Below are positions 54,522 through 62,733 of a DNA stretch of 64,000 nucleotides, piece by piece; within the stretch, counting starts at the first letter, position 1, and each line of letters opens with the position of its first letter. The DNA lies in contig CAWIFQ010000003.1 of the NCBI GenBank assembly GCA_963835495.1, positions 1,798,001 to 1,862,000 on the forward strand. The letters are read 5' to 3'. Below the pieces are notes generated by a model. That model saw only the letters and a list, made by a program, of their open reading frames with translations. It was not told where the DNA came from and did no database searches. Both the position numbers and the translations under genes were made by a program. This DNA comes from Acaudatibacter sp963835495 (GTDB lineage: Bacteria > Pseudomonadota > Alphaproteobacteria > Caulobacterales > Caulobacteraceae).

Positions 54522-55113
54522 ATGGCCGCGAGCGATCTGCCGCTGCTGACGTTCGTGGTCAGCGCCGAGTTCGAAGTTTGGCTCGCCGCACAGCCGGACA
54601 CATCGCCGGGGGCATGGCTGCGTTTCGCCAAGCAAGGTGCGGCGCAGGCGACCATTCTGAAGACCGATGCGATCGACTGCGCGCTGGCGCACGGATGGAT
54701 CGACGGGCAACTTGGCCCCGTCGACGATCAGTACTTCAAGACCCGCTTCACGCCGCGCAAGCCAAGGAGCGCCTGGTCGCAGATCAATTGCGAGCGGGCT
54801 GAGCGCCTGATCGCCGCGGGGCGGATGACGCCGCGCGGGCTGGCGCAGGTCGACAGAGCCAAGTCCGACGGCCGTTGGGACTCCGCTTATGCATCGCAGG
54901 CGACCGCGTCACCCGACGACGACCTCCAGGCGGCGCTGGAGGCGGCCCCGCCAGCGTTGGCGTTCTTCGGCACGCTGAACGCGGCCAACCGCTACGCCGT
55001 GCTCTACCGGGTGCGCCAGGCGAGGTCGCCGCAGAAGCGCGCCGCGAAGATCGCCGAACTCGTCGCGAAGCTCGGCCGCGGCGAGGCGTTTCACCCACCG
55101 TCAGCCTCGTTAA
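54522..55113 (+). CDS. YdeI/OmpD-associated family protein, apparent 1-base insertion at the end
   Basis: The protein has EVWLAAQPDTSPGAWLRFAKQ, TILKTDAIDCALAHGWIDGQ, YFKTRFTPRKPRSAWSQINCERAERLIAAGRM and a tail with AALEAAPPALAFFGTLNAANRYAVLYRV, the YdeI ('bacteriocin-protection') pattern. In the main frame no stop follows GEAFHP; the frame runs on for 1.3 kb antisense to the next genes. Skipping one base near 55094-55099 gives FHPRQPR and a TAA at 55111-55113 that interlocks with the TAA of the convergent gene. Inferred length 196 aa, normal for the family. Confidence 0.75.
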
Positions 55114-55811
55114 AGCCGACCTGTCGCCGACGCCAGGATCAGGCTGAGCCGTTTGCGCAGCGGGCCCGGCGAGCGGCCGGCCAGATCGAAACGTGTGAGG
55201 CGCGCCGGCAACGCGGCAGGCATCGCCGCAACGCTCAAGCCGGCGGCCGCCGTCCGCGCCGCCTCGATCGCCGAGACGAGCAACGGGCGCAACACGTCGT
55301 CGCTCGCCCTGCCCGATCGTCGCAGCAAGGTCAGACCCCAAGCGCGGCCCGCCGGCGCCGCCGCCTCGTCGGACGCGGCCGGATCCAGCACCTTCGCGGC
55401 CAACCCGGCGAGCGAGCCCTCGACCGCATCGGCCCAGGCGATGGCGGCGGCGTCGTCGAGCATTTCCTGCTCCAGGGCCGCGATTTCGCCGTCGATCATC
55501 GCCTCCAGCGGCGCGCGCAGCAGGCCGTGGCGTCGCACAGCTTGCCGCAGCGCCTCGGCGACCGGGTGGCGGCGGACCGCCTCGCCGGCGAAGATCTGGT
55601 CCAGAACCTCGCGCCACCAGGTCAGGCGGATCTCGGCGAGCAGCTGGGTCGAGGCGACCAGGCGGGCGCGGGCCAGCTCGTGGTCGAACGCATAGAGGGC
55701 GAGGACATCGGCCCTCGCCCCCTGGTCGGCGATGAAGCGGCTGGTCAGCCACCGGTCGGGATCGACCCGGCGGATCAGCTGATCGAGATCGTCCTCCGCG
55801 CCCTCGGCCAA
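55110..55811 (-). CDS. Squalene/phytoene synthase-like protein (NDUFAF6-like)
   Basis: This 233-aa all-helical protein has the fold of squalene/phytoene synthases: RWLTSRFIADQGARADVLALYAFDHELARARLV, RLTWWREVLDQIFAG, HPVAEALRQAV. The two Asp-rich DxxxD catalytic motifs are not seen, as in the NDUFAF6 group of mitochondrial complex I assembly factors and their alphaproteobacterial relatives. Enzymatic synthase activity is therefore doubtful. It overlaps the YdeI-like gene at the stop codons and is 3 bases after the PuuD-like gene. Confidence 0.78.
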   Translation of the reverse strand: MAEGAEDDLDQLIRRVDPDRWLTSRFIADQGARADVLALYAFDHELARARLVASTQLLAEIRLTWWREVLDQIFAGEAVRRHPVAEALRQAVRRHGLLRAPLEAMIDGEIAALEQEMLDDAAAIAWADAVEGSLAGLAAKVLDPAASDEAAAPAGRAWGLTLLRRSGRASDDVLRPLLVSAIEAARTAAAGLSVAAMPAALPARLTRFDLAGRSPGPLRKRLSLILASATGRL

Positions 55812-55814
55812 GCC

Positions 55815-56438
55815 TTACCCGAACAGCGTCTGGTACATCGCCATCGACGTCAGCATCGGCAGCGACAGCAGCACGTTGATCCTCGACGCCATGCCCGCGA
55901 TACGGCCGGCCTTGGCCTTGGCGTCAGCGTCGGCGTCGACGATGCCCAGCACCCGCTTCTGGTTCGGCCAGATCACGCCCCAGACGTTGAGGAACATGAT
56001 CAGCGCCAGATAGATGCCGATGCCCATCAGCGTGTAGCCATACTTGTCGGGCGTCAGGCCGCCGGCGAGGCCGAAGGTGAAGACGCCCTCGGCGTATTCC
56101 TTGCCGCGCAGCGCCGCGACGCAGATGCCGGCCAGCACCGTGAACAGCGCCGCCCAGCGGAACCAGAACAGCGCCTCCGGGGCGATGTACTTGCTGACCG
56201 CCGGCTTCAGCTCGGCCGGGATCTCCGGCATTTTCCGCGCCTGGACGAAGTTGAAATAGTACAGCAGCCCGATCCACAGGACGCCGAAGAACACGTGCAT
56301 CCAGCGGAACACCGCCTGCCAGTAGGCCGTGTCGTTGAAGTGGTGCGGACTTACCTGCGCGAACGCCACCAGCATGATCACCGCCAGCACCAGCCCGACG
56401 ATGATGGTGTTGCGCAGATTGTTGAGAATGGCCGCCAT
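55815..56438 (-). CDS. PuuD-like urate hydroxylase membrane domain protein
   Basis: The 207-aa protein has about five membrane helices with histidines placed as in the PuuD N-terminal domain: SPHHFNDTAYWQAVFRWMHVFFGVLWIGLLYYFNFVQ and the MFLNVWGVIWPNQKRVLG segment. The cytochrome c part of classical PuuD is missing, so this is the short membrane-only form common in alphaproteobacteria, whose activity on urate is unproved. It lies in the cluster between the NDUFAF6-like and Mth938-like genes. Confidence 0.78.
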   Translation of the reverse strand: MAAILNNLRNTIIVGLVLAVIMLVAFAQVSPHHFNDTAYWQAVFRWMHVFFGVLWIGLLYYFNFVQARKMPEIPAELKPAVSKYIAPEALFWFRWAALFTVLAGICVAALRGKEYAEGVFTFGLAGGLTPDKYGYTLMGIGIYLALIMFLNVWGVIWPNQKRVLGIVDADADAKAKAGRIAGMASRINVLLSLPMLTSMAMYQTLFG

Positions 56439-56519
56439 GCGCCAAACCCTCCCGTTTAAGCCCCTGTTGACGTGGGTATAGGGCGTTTCCCGGCGCCTGA
56501 AAACCGGGCGCCGGCGCGT

Positions 56520-56876
56520 TCAGATCGCGATAAGCGCGGTGGCGAAAAGCCGGCCCTCCGAGGCCAGCACATTGTGCAGCTTGGCGGCAGCGCCCGTGGC
56601 CATGAACTCCAGGCCAAGTCCGGCTGCGCGCAGAGCGTCGCGGACGTCGCGCGGCGGCAGCGACTGGGTCGGACCGGCGCCCAGCAGCACGAATTCGACC
56701 GTCCCCGCGGGCGCCGCAATCACCGCTTGGAAGTCCTCCGGCGTCAACTCGGCCATCGCCGCCGGACGCCAGTCTTGCGGCGCGTCGGCTACGATCAGCA
56801 GAGAGCCGGGCCTCCAGACGCCGGCCACCCGAAACCCGCCGCCGCCGAAGCCGTCGATGGCGGGCGGCTCGCGCAC
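56520..56876 (-). CDS. Mth938-like (DUF498/NDUFAF3 family) protein
   Basis: The 118-aa soluble protein has the family pattern: AIDGFGGGGFRVAGVWRPGSLLIVADAP at the N-terminus, VEFVLLGAGPTQSLPP, and LGLEFMATGAAAKLHNVLASEGR. The mitochondrial member NDUFAF3 assists complex I assembly; bacterial function is unknown. The GTG start is 4 bases past the secF stop, so it is co-transcribed with yajC-secD-secF. This neighbourhood is conserved across alphaproteobacteria. Confidence 0.85.
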   Translation of the reverse strand: MREPPAIDGFGGGGFRVAGVWRPGSLLIVADAPQDWRPAAMAELTPEDFQAVIAAPAGTVEFVLLGAGPTQSLPPRDVRDALRAAGLGLEFMATGAAAKLHNVLASEGRLFATALIAI

Positions 56877-56880
56877 GAGG

Positions 56881-57858
56881 TTACCGCCGGGCGGTCTGGA
56901 AGTTGATCGCGCTGGCCTCGTCGTCGTCGCGCCTGACGCCCCAGAGCAGGATCACCGGCAGGGCGACGTAGATCGAGGAATAGGTGCCGATCAGGATGCC
57001 GAACGCCATCGTCGCGGTCAGCGAGAACAGCGCCGAGGCCGGGTTCAGCACCGAGCCGGACAGCGCCAGCAAGGCCGTCGTGCCGGTGATGATGGTGCGG
57101 CTGAGCCGCTCGTTTTCGGAGAGGTTGATCACCTCCCGCAGCGGGGTGGTCTTGTACTTCCGCAGGTTCTCGCGCAGCCGGTCGAACGAGATCACCTTCT
57201 CGTTCATCGAATAGCCGATCACCGTCAGCAGCGCGGCGATCGAGGTCATCGACACCTCGATCCGGGTGATCGACAGGAACCCGATGGTCAGCACGATGTC
57301 GTGGAAGAGCGCCAGGATCGCGCCAAGGCCGAACTGCAGCTGGAAGCGGAACCAGATGTAGAGCAGCGTCAGCCCGAGCGCGACGCCGAGCGCCTCGATG
57401 CCGCCCCAGATCAGCTCGCCCGAGACCTTGGCCCCGACTTCGCTGACGCCCGTGACCTTGAGGCCGGGGATGTCGCTCTGCAGCTTGGCCTGCACGAACG
57501 CTGGCGCGACGTCGGCCGCCTGGCCGTTCACCGAGCGGAACTGGATCGCGGCCCCGCCGGCGCCCACGCCCTGCACCTCGGCGTCGTTGGCGCCCATGCC
57601 CTTCAGCAGTCCGCGGATCTGGCCGAGCGGCGCGGCGCCTGTGGTCGTCACCTCCATCTTGGTCCCGCCGACGAAATCGACGCCGAAGTTGACCTGCTGC
57701 AGGCCGATCGAGACGCCGGAGGCGATCACCAGCAGCACCGAGAGGATCGCCGCATAGGGCGCGAGGCCGACGAAGTTGAAGTGGGTCTGGCGCGGCACGA
57801 AGTGGATGAAGGGCCAGTAGCTCTTCTTCGGCGCGCTGACGATCTGGGGTGCGCTCAT
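56881..57858 (-). CDS. secF: Protein translocase subunit SecF
   Basis: SecF works with SecD to drive late steps of Sec export with proton motive force. The 325-aa protein has six membrane helices. Motifs: VNFGVDFVGGTKMEV in the first periplasmic part, GWGGIEALGVALGLTLLYIWFRF-like helix 2, LTVIGYSMNEKVISFDRLRENLRKY, and RTIITGTTALLALSG. Preceded by secD with a 10-base gap. Confidence 0.94.
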   Translation of the reverse strand: MSAPQIVSAPKKSYWPFIHFVPRQTHFNFVGLAPYAAILSVLLVIASGVSIGLQQVNFGVDFVGGTKMEVTTTGAAPLGQIRGLLKGMGANDAEVQGVGAGGAAIQFRSVNGQAADVAPAFVQAKLQSDIPGLKVTGVSEVGAKVSGELIWGGIEALGVALGLTLLYIWFRFQLQFGLGAILALFHDIVLTIGFLSITRIEVSMTSIAALLTVIGYSMNEKVISFDRLRENLRKYKTTPLREVINLSENERLSRTIITGTTALLALSGSVLNPASALFSLTATMAFGILIGTYSSIYVALPVILLWGVRRDDDEASAINFQTARR

Positions 57859-57868
57859 GCGTGCTTCC

Positions 57869-59458
57869 TTAGGCGATCGGCAGGGTCTTGGACCGCGTCA
57901 CGCGGAACCACCAGCCGATCAGCAGCTGGGTCACCAGCACCGCGGAGAAGACCGAGGTGACGACCCCGATCGACAGCGTCCAGGCGAAGCCCTTCACCGG
58001 CCCGGCCCCGAACGAGAACATGATCAGCGCCGAGATCATGGTGGTGACGTTGGCGTCGAGGATCGAGGTCAAGGCGCGCCGGTAGCCGGCGTCGGCGGCG
58101 GCCATCGCCGGGCGCCCGGCGTTCGCCTCGTCGCGCATCCGCTCGTAGATCAGCACGTTGGCGTCCACCGCGACGGCCATGGTGAGGATCAAGCCCGCGA
58201 TCCCGGGCAAGGTCAGCGTCGCCTGGGTCATCGAGAGCGCGCCGAACATCATCAACAGGTTCACGATCAGCGCGAGGGCGGCGAAGACGCCGAACAGGCC
58301 GTAGGCCAGGATGATGAAGGCGAAGATCAGCGCCGCGCCGATCGCAAGGCCGGTGACGCCGGCGCGCACCGAGTCGGCGCCCAGATCCGCGCCGACCTTG
58401 TTCTGCTGGATCACCTTCAGCGGCGCCGGCAGCGCGCCGGACTTGAGCAGCAGCGCCAGCTGGTTGGCGCTGTCGGGGGTGAAGTTGCCGGTGATCTCGC
58501 CCTGTCCGCCGATGATCGGACTGATGATGTTGGGCGCCGAGATCACCTTGTTGTCGAGCACGATCGCGAACCGGTGGCCCACGTTCTCGGTGGTCACCTG
58601 GCCGAAACGGTGGGCCCCTTGGCCATTGAGCCGAAACTCGACCACCGCTTCGTTGGTCTGGGGATTGAAGCCCTGCTGGGCATTGGTGAGCATGCCGCCG
58701 TCGACCGAGACGCGGCGCTTGACGACGATGAACGAGCCTTTCTGCTCTTCGTACGGCAGGACCTGGTCGTCCGGCGGCACGACGGTGGCGGCGTCCGCCG
58801 CCTGCACCGTCTCGTCGACCATCTGGAAGGTCAGCTTGGCGGTCTGGCCGACCACGTCCTTCAGCTTCTCCGGATCGCTCTCGCCGGGCGCCTCGATGGC
58901 GATCCGAGCGGCGCCTTGCTGGCGGATGTCCGGCTCCTTGGTGCCCAGCAGGTCGATCCGGCGGCGGATGATCTCGATCGACTGGGCGACGGCGCTGCGG
59001 ACGCCCTGCTGGATCGCGACGGGCGTCAGCGCGAGCTGGAAATCGCCGGCGGCGTCATGGGTGACCACCACCTCGCGGCCAGCGCCTGGGACCACGCCGC
59101 CGACCTTGGCCAGGGCGGTCGCGGCGGCGTCCATCTGGCCGAGGTCGCTGATCTTCAGGGCGACGACACCGGCCGTCGAATTGAGGCCCGAGAACTGCAC
59201 CTGGGCGTCGCGCAGCTCCTGGCTGGCCTCCTCCTGCAGGTCGTTGAGGCGCTCCTTCTTGAGCGCGTCGGTGTCGACTTCGTAGAGCAGCGACGAGCCG
59301 CCCTGCAGGTCGAGGCCGAGGTTCAGGCGCTGGTGCGGCAGGAAGCCCGGCCACTGCGACAGCACCGAGTCCGGCAGCACGTTCGGCAGCGAGAACAGGA
59401 GGCCGAAGATGACCGAAGCCAGGACGACGGCGATCTTCCAGCGGGATAGGGCGAGCAT
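57869..59458 (-). CDS. secD: Protein translocase subunit SecD
   Basis: SecD is the larger RND-like partner of SecF. The 529-aa protein has the N-terminal LNLGLDLQGGSSLLYEVD motif, a large periplasmic P1 domain (RRRIDLLGTKEPDIRQQGAARIAIEAPGESD), and six helices with LILTMAVAVDANVLIYERMRDE and FSFGAGPVKGFAWTLSIGVVTSVF. Order yajC-secD-secF is the usual bacterial operon. Confidence 0.95.
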   Translation of the reverse strand: MLALSRWKIAVVLASVIFGLLFSLPNVLPDSVLSQWPGFLPHQRLNLGLDLQGGSSLLYEVDTDALKKERLNDLQEEASQELRDAQVQFSGLNSTAGVVALKISDLGQMDAAATALAKVGGVVPGAGREVVVTHDAAGDFQLALTPVAIQQGVRSAVAQSIEIIRRRIDLLGTKEPDIRQQGAARIAIEAPGESDPEKLKDVVGQTAKLTFQMVDETVQAADAATVVPPDDQVLPYEEQKGSFIVVKRRVSVDGGMLTNAQQGFNPQTNEAVVEFRLNGQGAHRFGQVTTENVGHRFAIVLDNKVISAPNIISPIIGGQGEITGNFTPDSANQLALLLKSGALPAPLKVIQQNKVGADLGADSVRAGVTGLAIGAALIFAFIILAYGLFGVFAALALIVNLLMMFGALSMTQATLTLPGIAGLILTMAVAVDANVLIYERMRDEANAGRPAMAAADAGYRRALTSILDANVTTMISALIMFSFGAGPVKGFAWTLSIGVVTSVFSAVLVTQLLIGWWFRVTRSKTLPIA

Positions 59459-59483
59459 CTGCGGTTCTTAAGGACCCTTCGGC

Positions 59484-59840
59484 TCAGGACTTGTCGTTGG
59501 CGGCGGCGGGCTCGCCGCGGGTCCGGATGTCTTGGATCATGCCCTTGACCACCTTGACCGTGACGTTCTGGGCGATCTCGACGCCGATCTCGTCCTCCTC
59601 GACCCGCACCACCTTGCCCAGCATGCCGCTGGTCATCACCACCGTGTCGCCGCGCTTGATCGCGCTGATCCGCTTCACGTGTTCCTTCTGGCGCTGCTGT
59701 TGCGGACGGATCAGCATGAAATAACCGATGACCAGCAGGAACAGCAGCGGCGCGAACTGCAGCACCATGTCCTGGAGCGAGCCGCCACCACCGACAGCAG
59801 GGGCGGCGACGGCCAGGACGAGGGCGGGCGAAAACGACAT
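59484..59840 (-). CDS. yajC: Preprotein translocase subunit YajC
   Basis: This small single-pass protein is associated with SecDF. One membrane helix (FAPLLFLLVIGYFMLIRPQQ) is followed by the family motif QQQRQKEHVKRISAIKRGDTVVMTSGMLGKVVRVEEDEI. An N-terminal Ala-rich extension brings it to 118 aa. First gene of the secDF operon. Confidence 0.93.
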   Translation of the reverse strand: MSFSPALVLAVAAPAVGGGGSLQDMVLQFAPLLFLLVIGYFMLIRPQQQRQKEHVKRISAIKRGDTVVMTSGMLGKVVRVEEDEIGVEIAQNVTVKVVKGMIQDIRTRGEPAAANDKS

Positions 59841-59962
59841 TCTGACTCCGAGGAAAGGCTGGCGGCGGGCAAGCCCTGCAAAAAGGCGCCCCGAAAAGTT
59901 GGCGGAAGCTAGTGACTCGGCCCGGCTTTGGCAATGCGAGCGCCTTCGCTAAAGGAGGCGGC

Positions 59963-60802
59963 ATGGACGAGCCAGACCGCCTCACCCTGCTCAGGATCGC
60001 CGAAGCGCTCGAGCGCCTGGCGCCGCCGAAGCCGAGCCAGCCCGATTTCGCCGCCGCGCGGCTGTTCCGCCACGACCCGCAGGCGCGGGCGTTCCTGCCG
60101 GCCCCCGACTTCGCGCTGCAACTCGATCTGCTGGTCGGCGTCGAGCGGCAGAAGCTGCGGTTCGGAGAGAACCTGAGCCGCTTCGCCGCCAGGCTGCCGG
60201 CCAACCATGTGCTTCTGTGGGGCGTGCGCGGCACCGGCAAGAGCTCGCTGGCCAAGGCGGCGTTCATGGCCGCAGCAACCGATCACGCCGCGCTGAAGCT
60301 GGTGGAGATCGACCGCGACGACGTCGCCCATCTGCCCGCGCTGTTCGACGAGCTGCGCGGCCGCGTCGAGCGGTTCGTGGTGCTCTGCGACGACCTCTCG
60401 TTCGAGGAGGGCGCGGCGGCGGCCAAGGCGTTGAAGTCGGCGCTGGAGGGCGGCGTCTCCGGGCCGCCGGAAAACGTCCTCTTCGTCGCCACGTCCAACC
60501 GCCGCCATCTGATGCCGCGCGACCATGTCGAGAGCCGCGGCGCGATCGCCGCCGCCGAGGACGCCGAGGAGGAGGTCAGCGTGTCCGACCGCTTCGGCCT
60601 GTGGATCGGCTTTCCGCCGATGGACCAGGAGGCCTACCTCGCCGCGGTGCGGGCCTACGCCGCGCGCTTCGACCTGATGGCCGCCGACCTCGACCGCCGC
60701 GCCCTGCAGTGGTCGCAGCTGCGCGGCGCCCGCTCCGGCCGTGTGGCGTGGCAGTTCGTGCGCGACCTGGCCGGCGAGCTTGGCAAGCCGCTGCCGCTGT
60801 AG
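59963..60802 (+). CDS. DUF815 AAA+ ATPase
   Basis: The 279-aa protein has a Walker A GVRGTGKSS (residues 87-95), Walker B-like RFVVLCDDLSFEE, and sensor LFVATSNRRHLMPRD, typical of the DUF815/YcjX-like AAA+ group found next to sec genes. Role unknown; often annotated 'ATP-binding protein'. The ATG at 59963 follows AAAGGAGG. Divergent from yajC. Confidence 0.9.
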   Translation: MDEPDRLTLLRIAEALERLAPPKPSQPDFAAARLFRHDPQARAFLPAPDFALQLDLLVGVERQKLRFGENLSRFAARLPANHVLLWGVRGTGKSSLAKAAFMAAATDHAALKLVEIDRDDVAHLPALFDELRGRVERFVVLCDDLSFEEGAAAAKALKSALEGGVSGPPENVLFVATSNRRHLMPRDHVESRGAIAAAEDAEEEVSVSDRFGLWIGFPPMDQEAYLAAVRAYAARFDLMAADLDRRALQWSQLRGARSGRVAWQFVRDLAGELGKPLPL

Positions 60803-61005
60803 TCCCGCTCACAATTCACGATGTCAAAGAACCGGCGCCGGGTCCGGCGTCGGCTCACATAGGCCACCGCGATTCAAGTTACGTCAAGTAGCGATACCAG
60901 CTTCCGTTAGTGTTGGCCGGTGTCGCATGGCTGGCCAGAGCGAGACCGTCCCAGAACCCCCTCCACCACTTCGTGGTCCCCCTCCCCCTACGGTGAGGAA
61001 AACAC

Positions 61006-62616
61006 CTACCCCAGCGGCAGCACCAGCACCGGGTCGACCGGGCGGGCCTTGTCGGCGGGGGTCGGCGCGTAGCGGACCTCGAAGTGCAGCTCGGGCTCGG
61101 TGGCGCCGCCGGTGGCGCCCACGGTCCCGACCTGCTGGCCCTGAGTCACCTGCTGCTTCATCTGCACATCGAGCTCGTCGAGATGGGCGTAGGCGGTAAC
61201 CCAATTGTCGGCGTGTTTGATCAGCACCAGGTTGCCGAAGCCCGGCACCTGGTTGCCGGCGTAGACCACCTCGCCGGAGGCCGCCGCCTTCACCGCCGTG
61301 CCCTGCGAGGCGCGGATGTCGATGCCGTCGTTGCGCCGACCGACGCCCTGCGGGCCGAACCTGGCGAGCATGTCGCCGCGCAGCGGCCAGACGAAGCGGC
61401 CGTGCGCCGCCTGGGCGATGTCGCTGTCCGACAGCGTCGGCGCGGACTGCGTCACCGCGCCGGGAGGCTGGCTGGTCTGGTAGCCGTAGCTGGGCCGCGC
61501 CGCGGGCTGTGTCGGCTGCGCAGGCTGGATCTGGCCGTAGTAGCGCGGCGGCGGCGGCTCGGTGTGGTAGCCGCCGGCGCTGGCGTATCGGGTTTCGGTC
61601 TGGCGCAACGGGCCGCGGTCCCGCATCGAGGACGGCAGGCCGATCTCCTGGCCCGGGTGCAGCTCGCTGCGGGCCGAGATGTGGTTGAGCTGCGCCAGCT
61701 CGCCGACGCCGACCGCAAAGCGCCTGGCGACGCCAGCCAGCGTATCGCCGCTGCGTGCGACGTAGGCCTTGGCCACTGGCACCTTGATGATCTCGCCCGG
61801 GTGGATCGTGTAGGGCGAGCGGATGTGGTTGGCCTGGAGCAGGACCTCCCGGGTGGTGGAGAAGGCGCGCGCCAGCTCGTCGACATGGTCGCCGCGCTGC
61901 ACCTCGTAGTTCTGGTAGACATCGCCCGAGGCGTCGACGACATCGCCCGCGATCGTCACGCCCGGCTCGCCGTTCGGGCCGGCGTTGAGCAGCCTGTCGG
62001 GCGCGGTCGCGGCGGCTTCGCGCACCGGCGGCGGCAGATGTGCGCCGGGTGGGGTTGGCTGGTCGTGCACCACCATCTGCGGCGTCATCGCCGGTTCAGC
62101 GGCGGGCGGCGGCGGTGCGGCGGCCGGCGGCAGCGCGGCGGCGTCGGTTGTTGTCGGGGTCGTACTCACCGGTGTCGGCGATGGGGTGGCCGCAGCGGGC
62201 GCGGTCGACGTCGGCGCGGACGAGGGCGCCGCCGTGACCGGCGCGTCCGCCGGCGCGCCCTGCGTCGTCAGGGATGCATACTGAAGCATCGCGCCGTCCG
62301 ACCGGCGGCCGTTGAGGCTCGACGCGGAGGGGCCAGGCGCCGGCAGCGGCTGGCTGTCGACCGGCGCAACCGGAGCGGCGAGCGGCGGGCCGGCTGGCTC
62401 GGCCTCGTCCGCGGGTGGCGTCGGCTTCGGCGCCGGCGCGGCCTGGCGTGTCGCCTGGGGCGCGTCATCGGAGATCGGGTAGGCCGGCTTGGCCATCGTC
62501 ATCCGCGAGGAACCCTGCGTCTGGTCCTCGCTGATCGGGTAGGCCGGGCTGGCGCAGGCGGTCAGAGTTCCGCAAACCAGCGCGGCGATGCCCGCTTCCC
62601 GCCAGAGAATCCTCAT
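61006..62616 (-). CDS. NlpD-like LysM/M23 lipoprotein (degenerate LytM)
   Basis: This lipoprotein (lipobox LTAC, Cys21) has a long Pro/Ala/Thr-rich region, two LysM repeats (YEVQRGDHVDELARAFSTTREVLLQAN and YVARSGDTLAGVARRFAVGVGELAQLN), and a C-terminal LytM/M23 domain. The first zinc His of active M23 enzymes (HxGxD) is replaced (NDGIDIR), and the last motif reads LHFEVR, both as in E. coli NlpD, so it is probably an activator of amidases rather than an enzyme. Total 536 aa. It lies downstream of pcm and surE, the classic surE-pcm-nlpD order. Confidence 0.87.
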   Translation of the reverse strand: MRILWREAGIAALVCGTLTACASPAYPISEDQTQGSSRMTMAKPAYPISDDAPQATRQAAPAPKPTPPADEAEPAGPPLAAPVAPVDSQPLPAPGPSASSLNGRRSDGAMLQYASLTTQGAPADAPVTAAPSSAPTSTAPAAATPSPTPVSTTPTTTDAAALPPAAAPPPPAAEPAMTPQMVVHDQPTPPGAHLPPPVREAAATAPDRLLNAGPNGEPGVTIAGDVVDASGDVYQNYEVQRGDHVDELARAFSTTREVLLQANHIRSPYTIHPGEIIKVPVAKAYVARSGDTLAGVARRFAVGVGELAQLNHISARSELHPGQEIGLPSSMRDRGPLRQTETRYASAGGYHTEPPPPRYYGQIQPAQPTQPAARPSYGYQTSQPPGAVTQSAPTLSDSDIAQAAHGRFVWPLRGDMLARFGPQGVGRRNDGIDIRASQGTAVKAAASGEVVYAGNQVPGFGNLVLIKHADNWVTAYAHLDELDVQMKQQVTQGQQVGTVGATGGATEPELHFEVRYAPTPADKARPVDPVLVLPLG

Positions 62617-62661
62617 CGGCGTATCCTCACTCGCGTCTGCGAACCAGTGGCTGGTTCGTAC

Positions 62662-62676
62662 TTAATCACCGGTTAA
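62662..62676 (-). promoter_or_regulatory. CtrA-type box upstream of the nlpD-like gene
   Basis: TTAA, seven bases, TTAA, 46 bases before the start of the nlpD-like gene and within the 117-bp gap after pcm. The spacing would place it near the -35 of a promoter. It suggests cell-cycle control of this division-linked factor separate from surE-pcm. A second GGTTAAGC copy nearby has the wrong spacing. Confidence 0.6.
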
Positions 62677-62733
62677 GCCCCCCGGTTAAGCTTGTTTCGG
62701 CCGCCAGTCTCTTCACCGCCTCGATCGCCATCG

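Noticed and set aside
53112..56459. A plus-strand open frame of over 1,100 codons across trmFO, YdeI-like and later genes
   Set aside because: Only the YdeI-like segment looks like protein. The rest is a shadow of trmFO or antisense to the NDUFAF6-like and PuuD-like genes.
56454..56470. TTAA-N7-TTGA before the PuuD-like gene
   Set aside because: One half-site has a mismatch and no other evidence supports it.
62673..62689. Second TTAA pair next to the nlpD CtrA box
   Set aside because: The spacer is nine bases, not seven, so it does not match the CtrA consensus.
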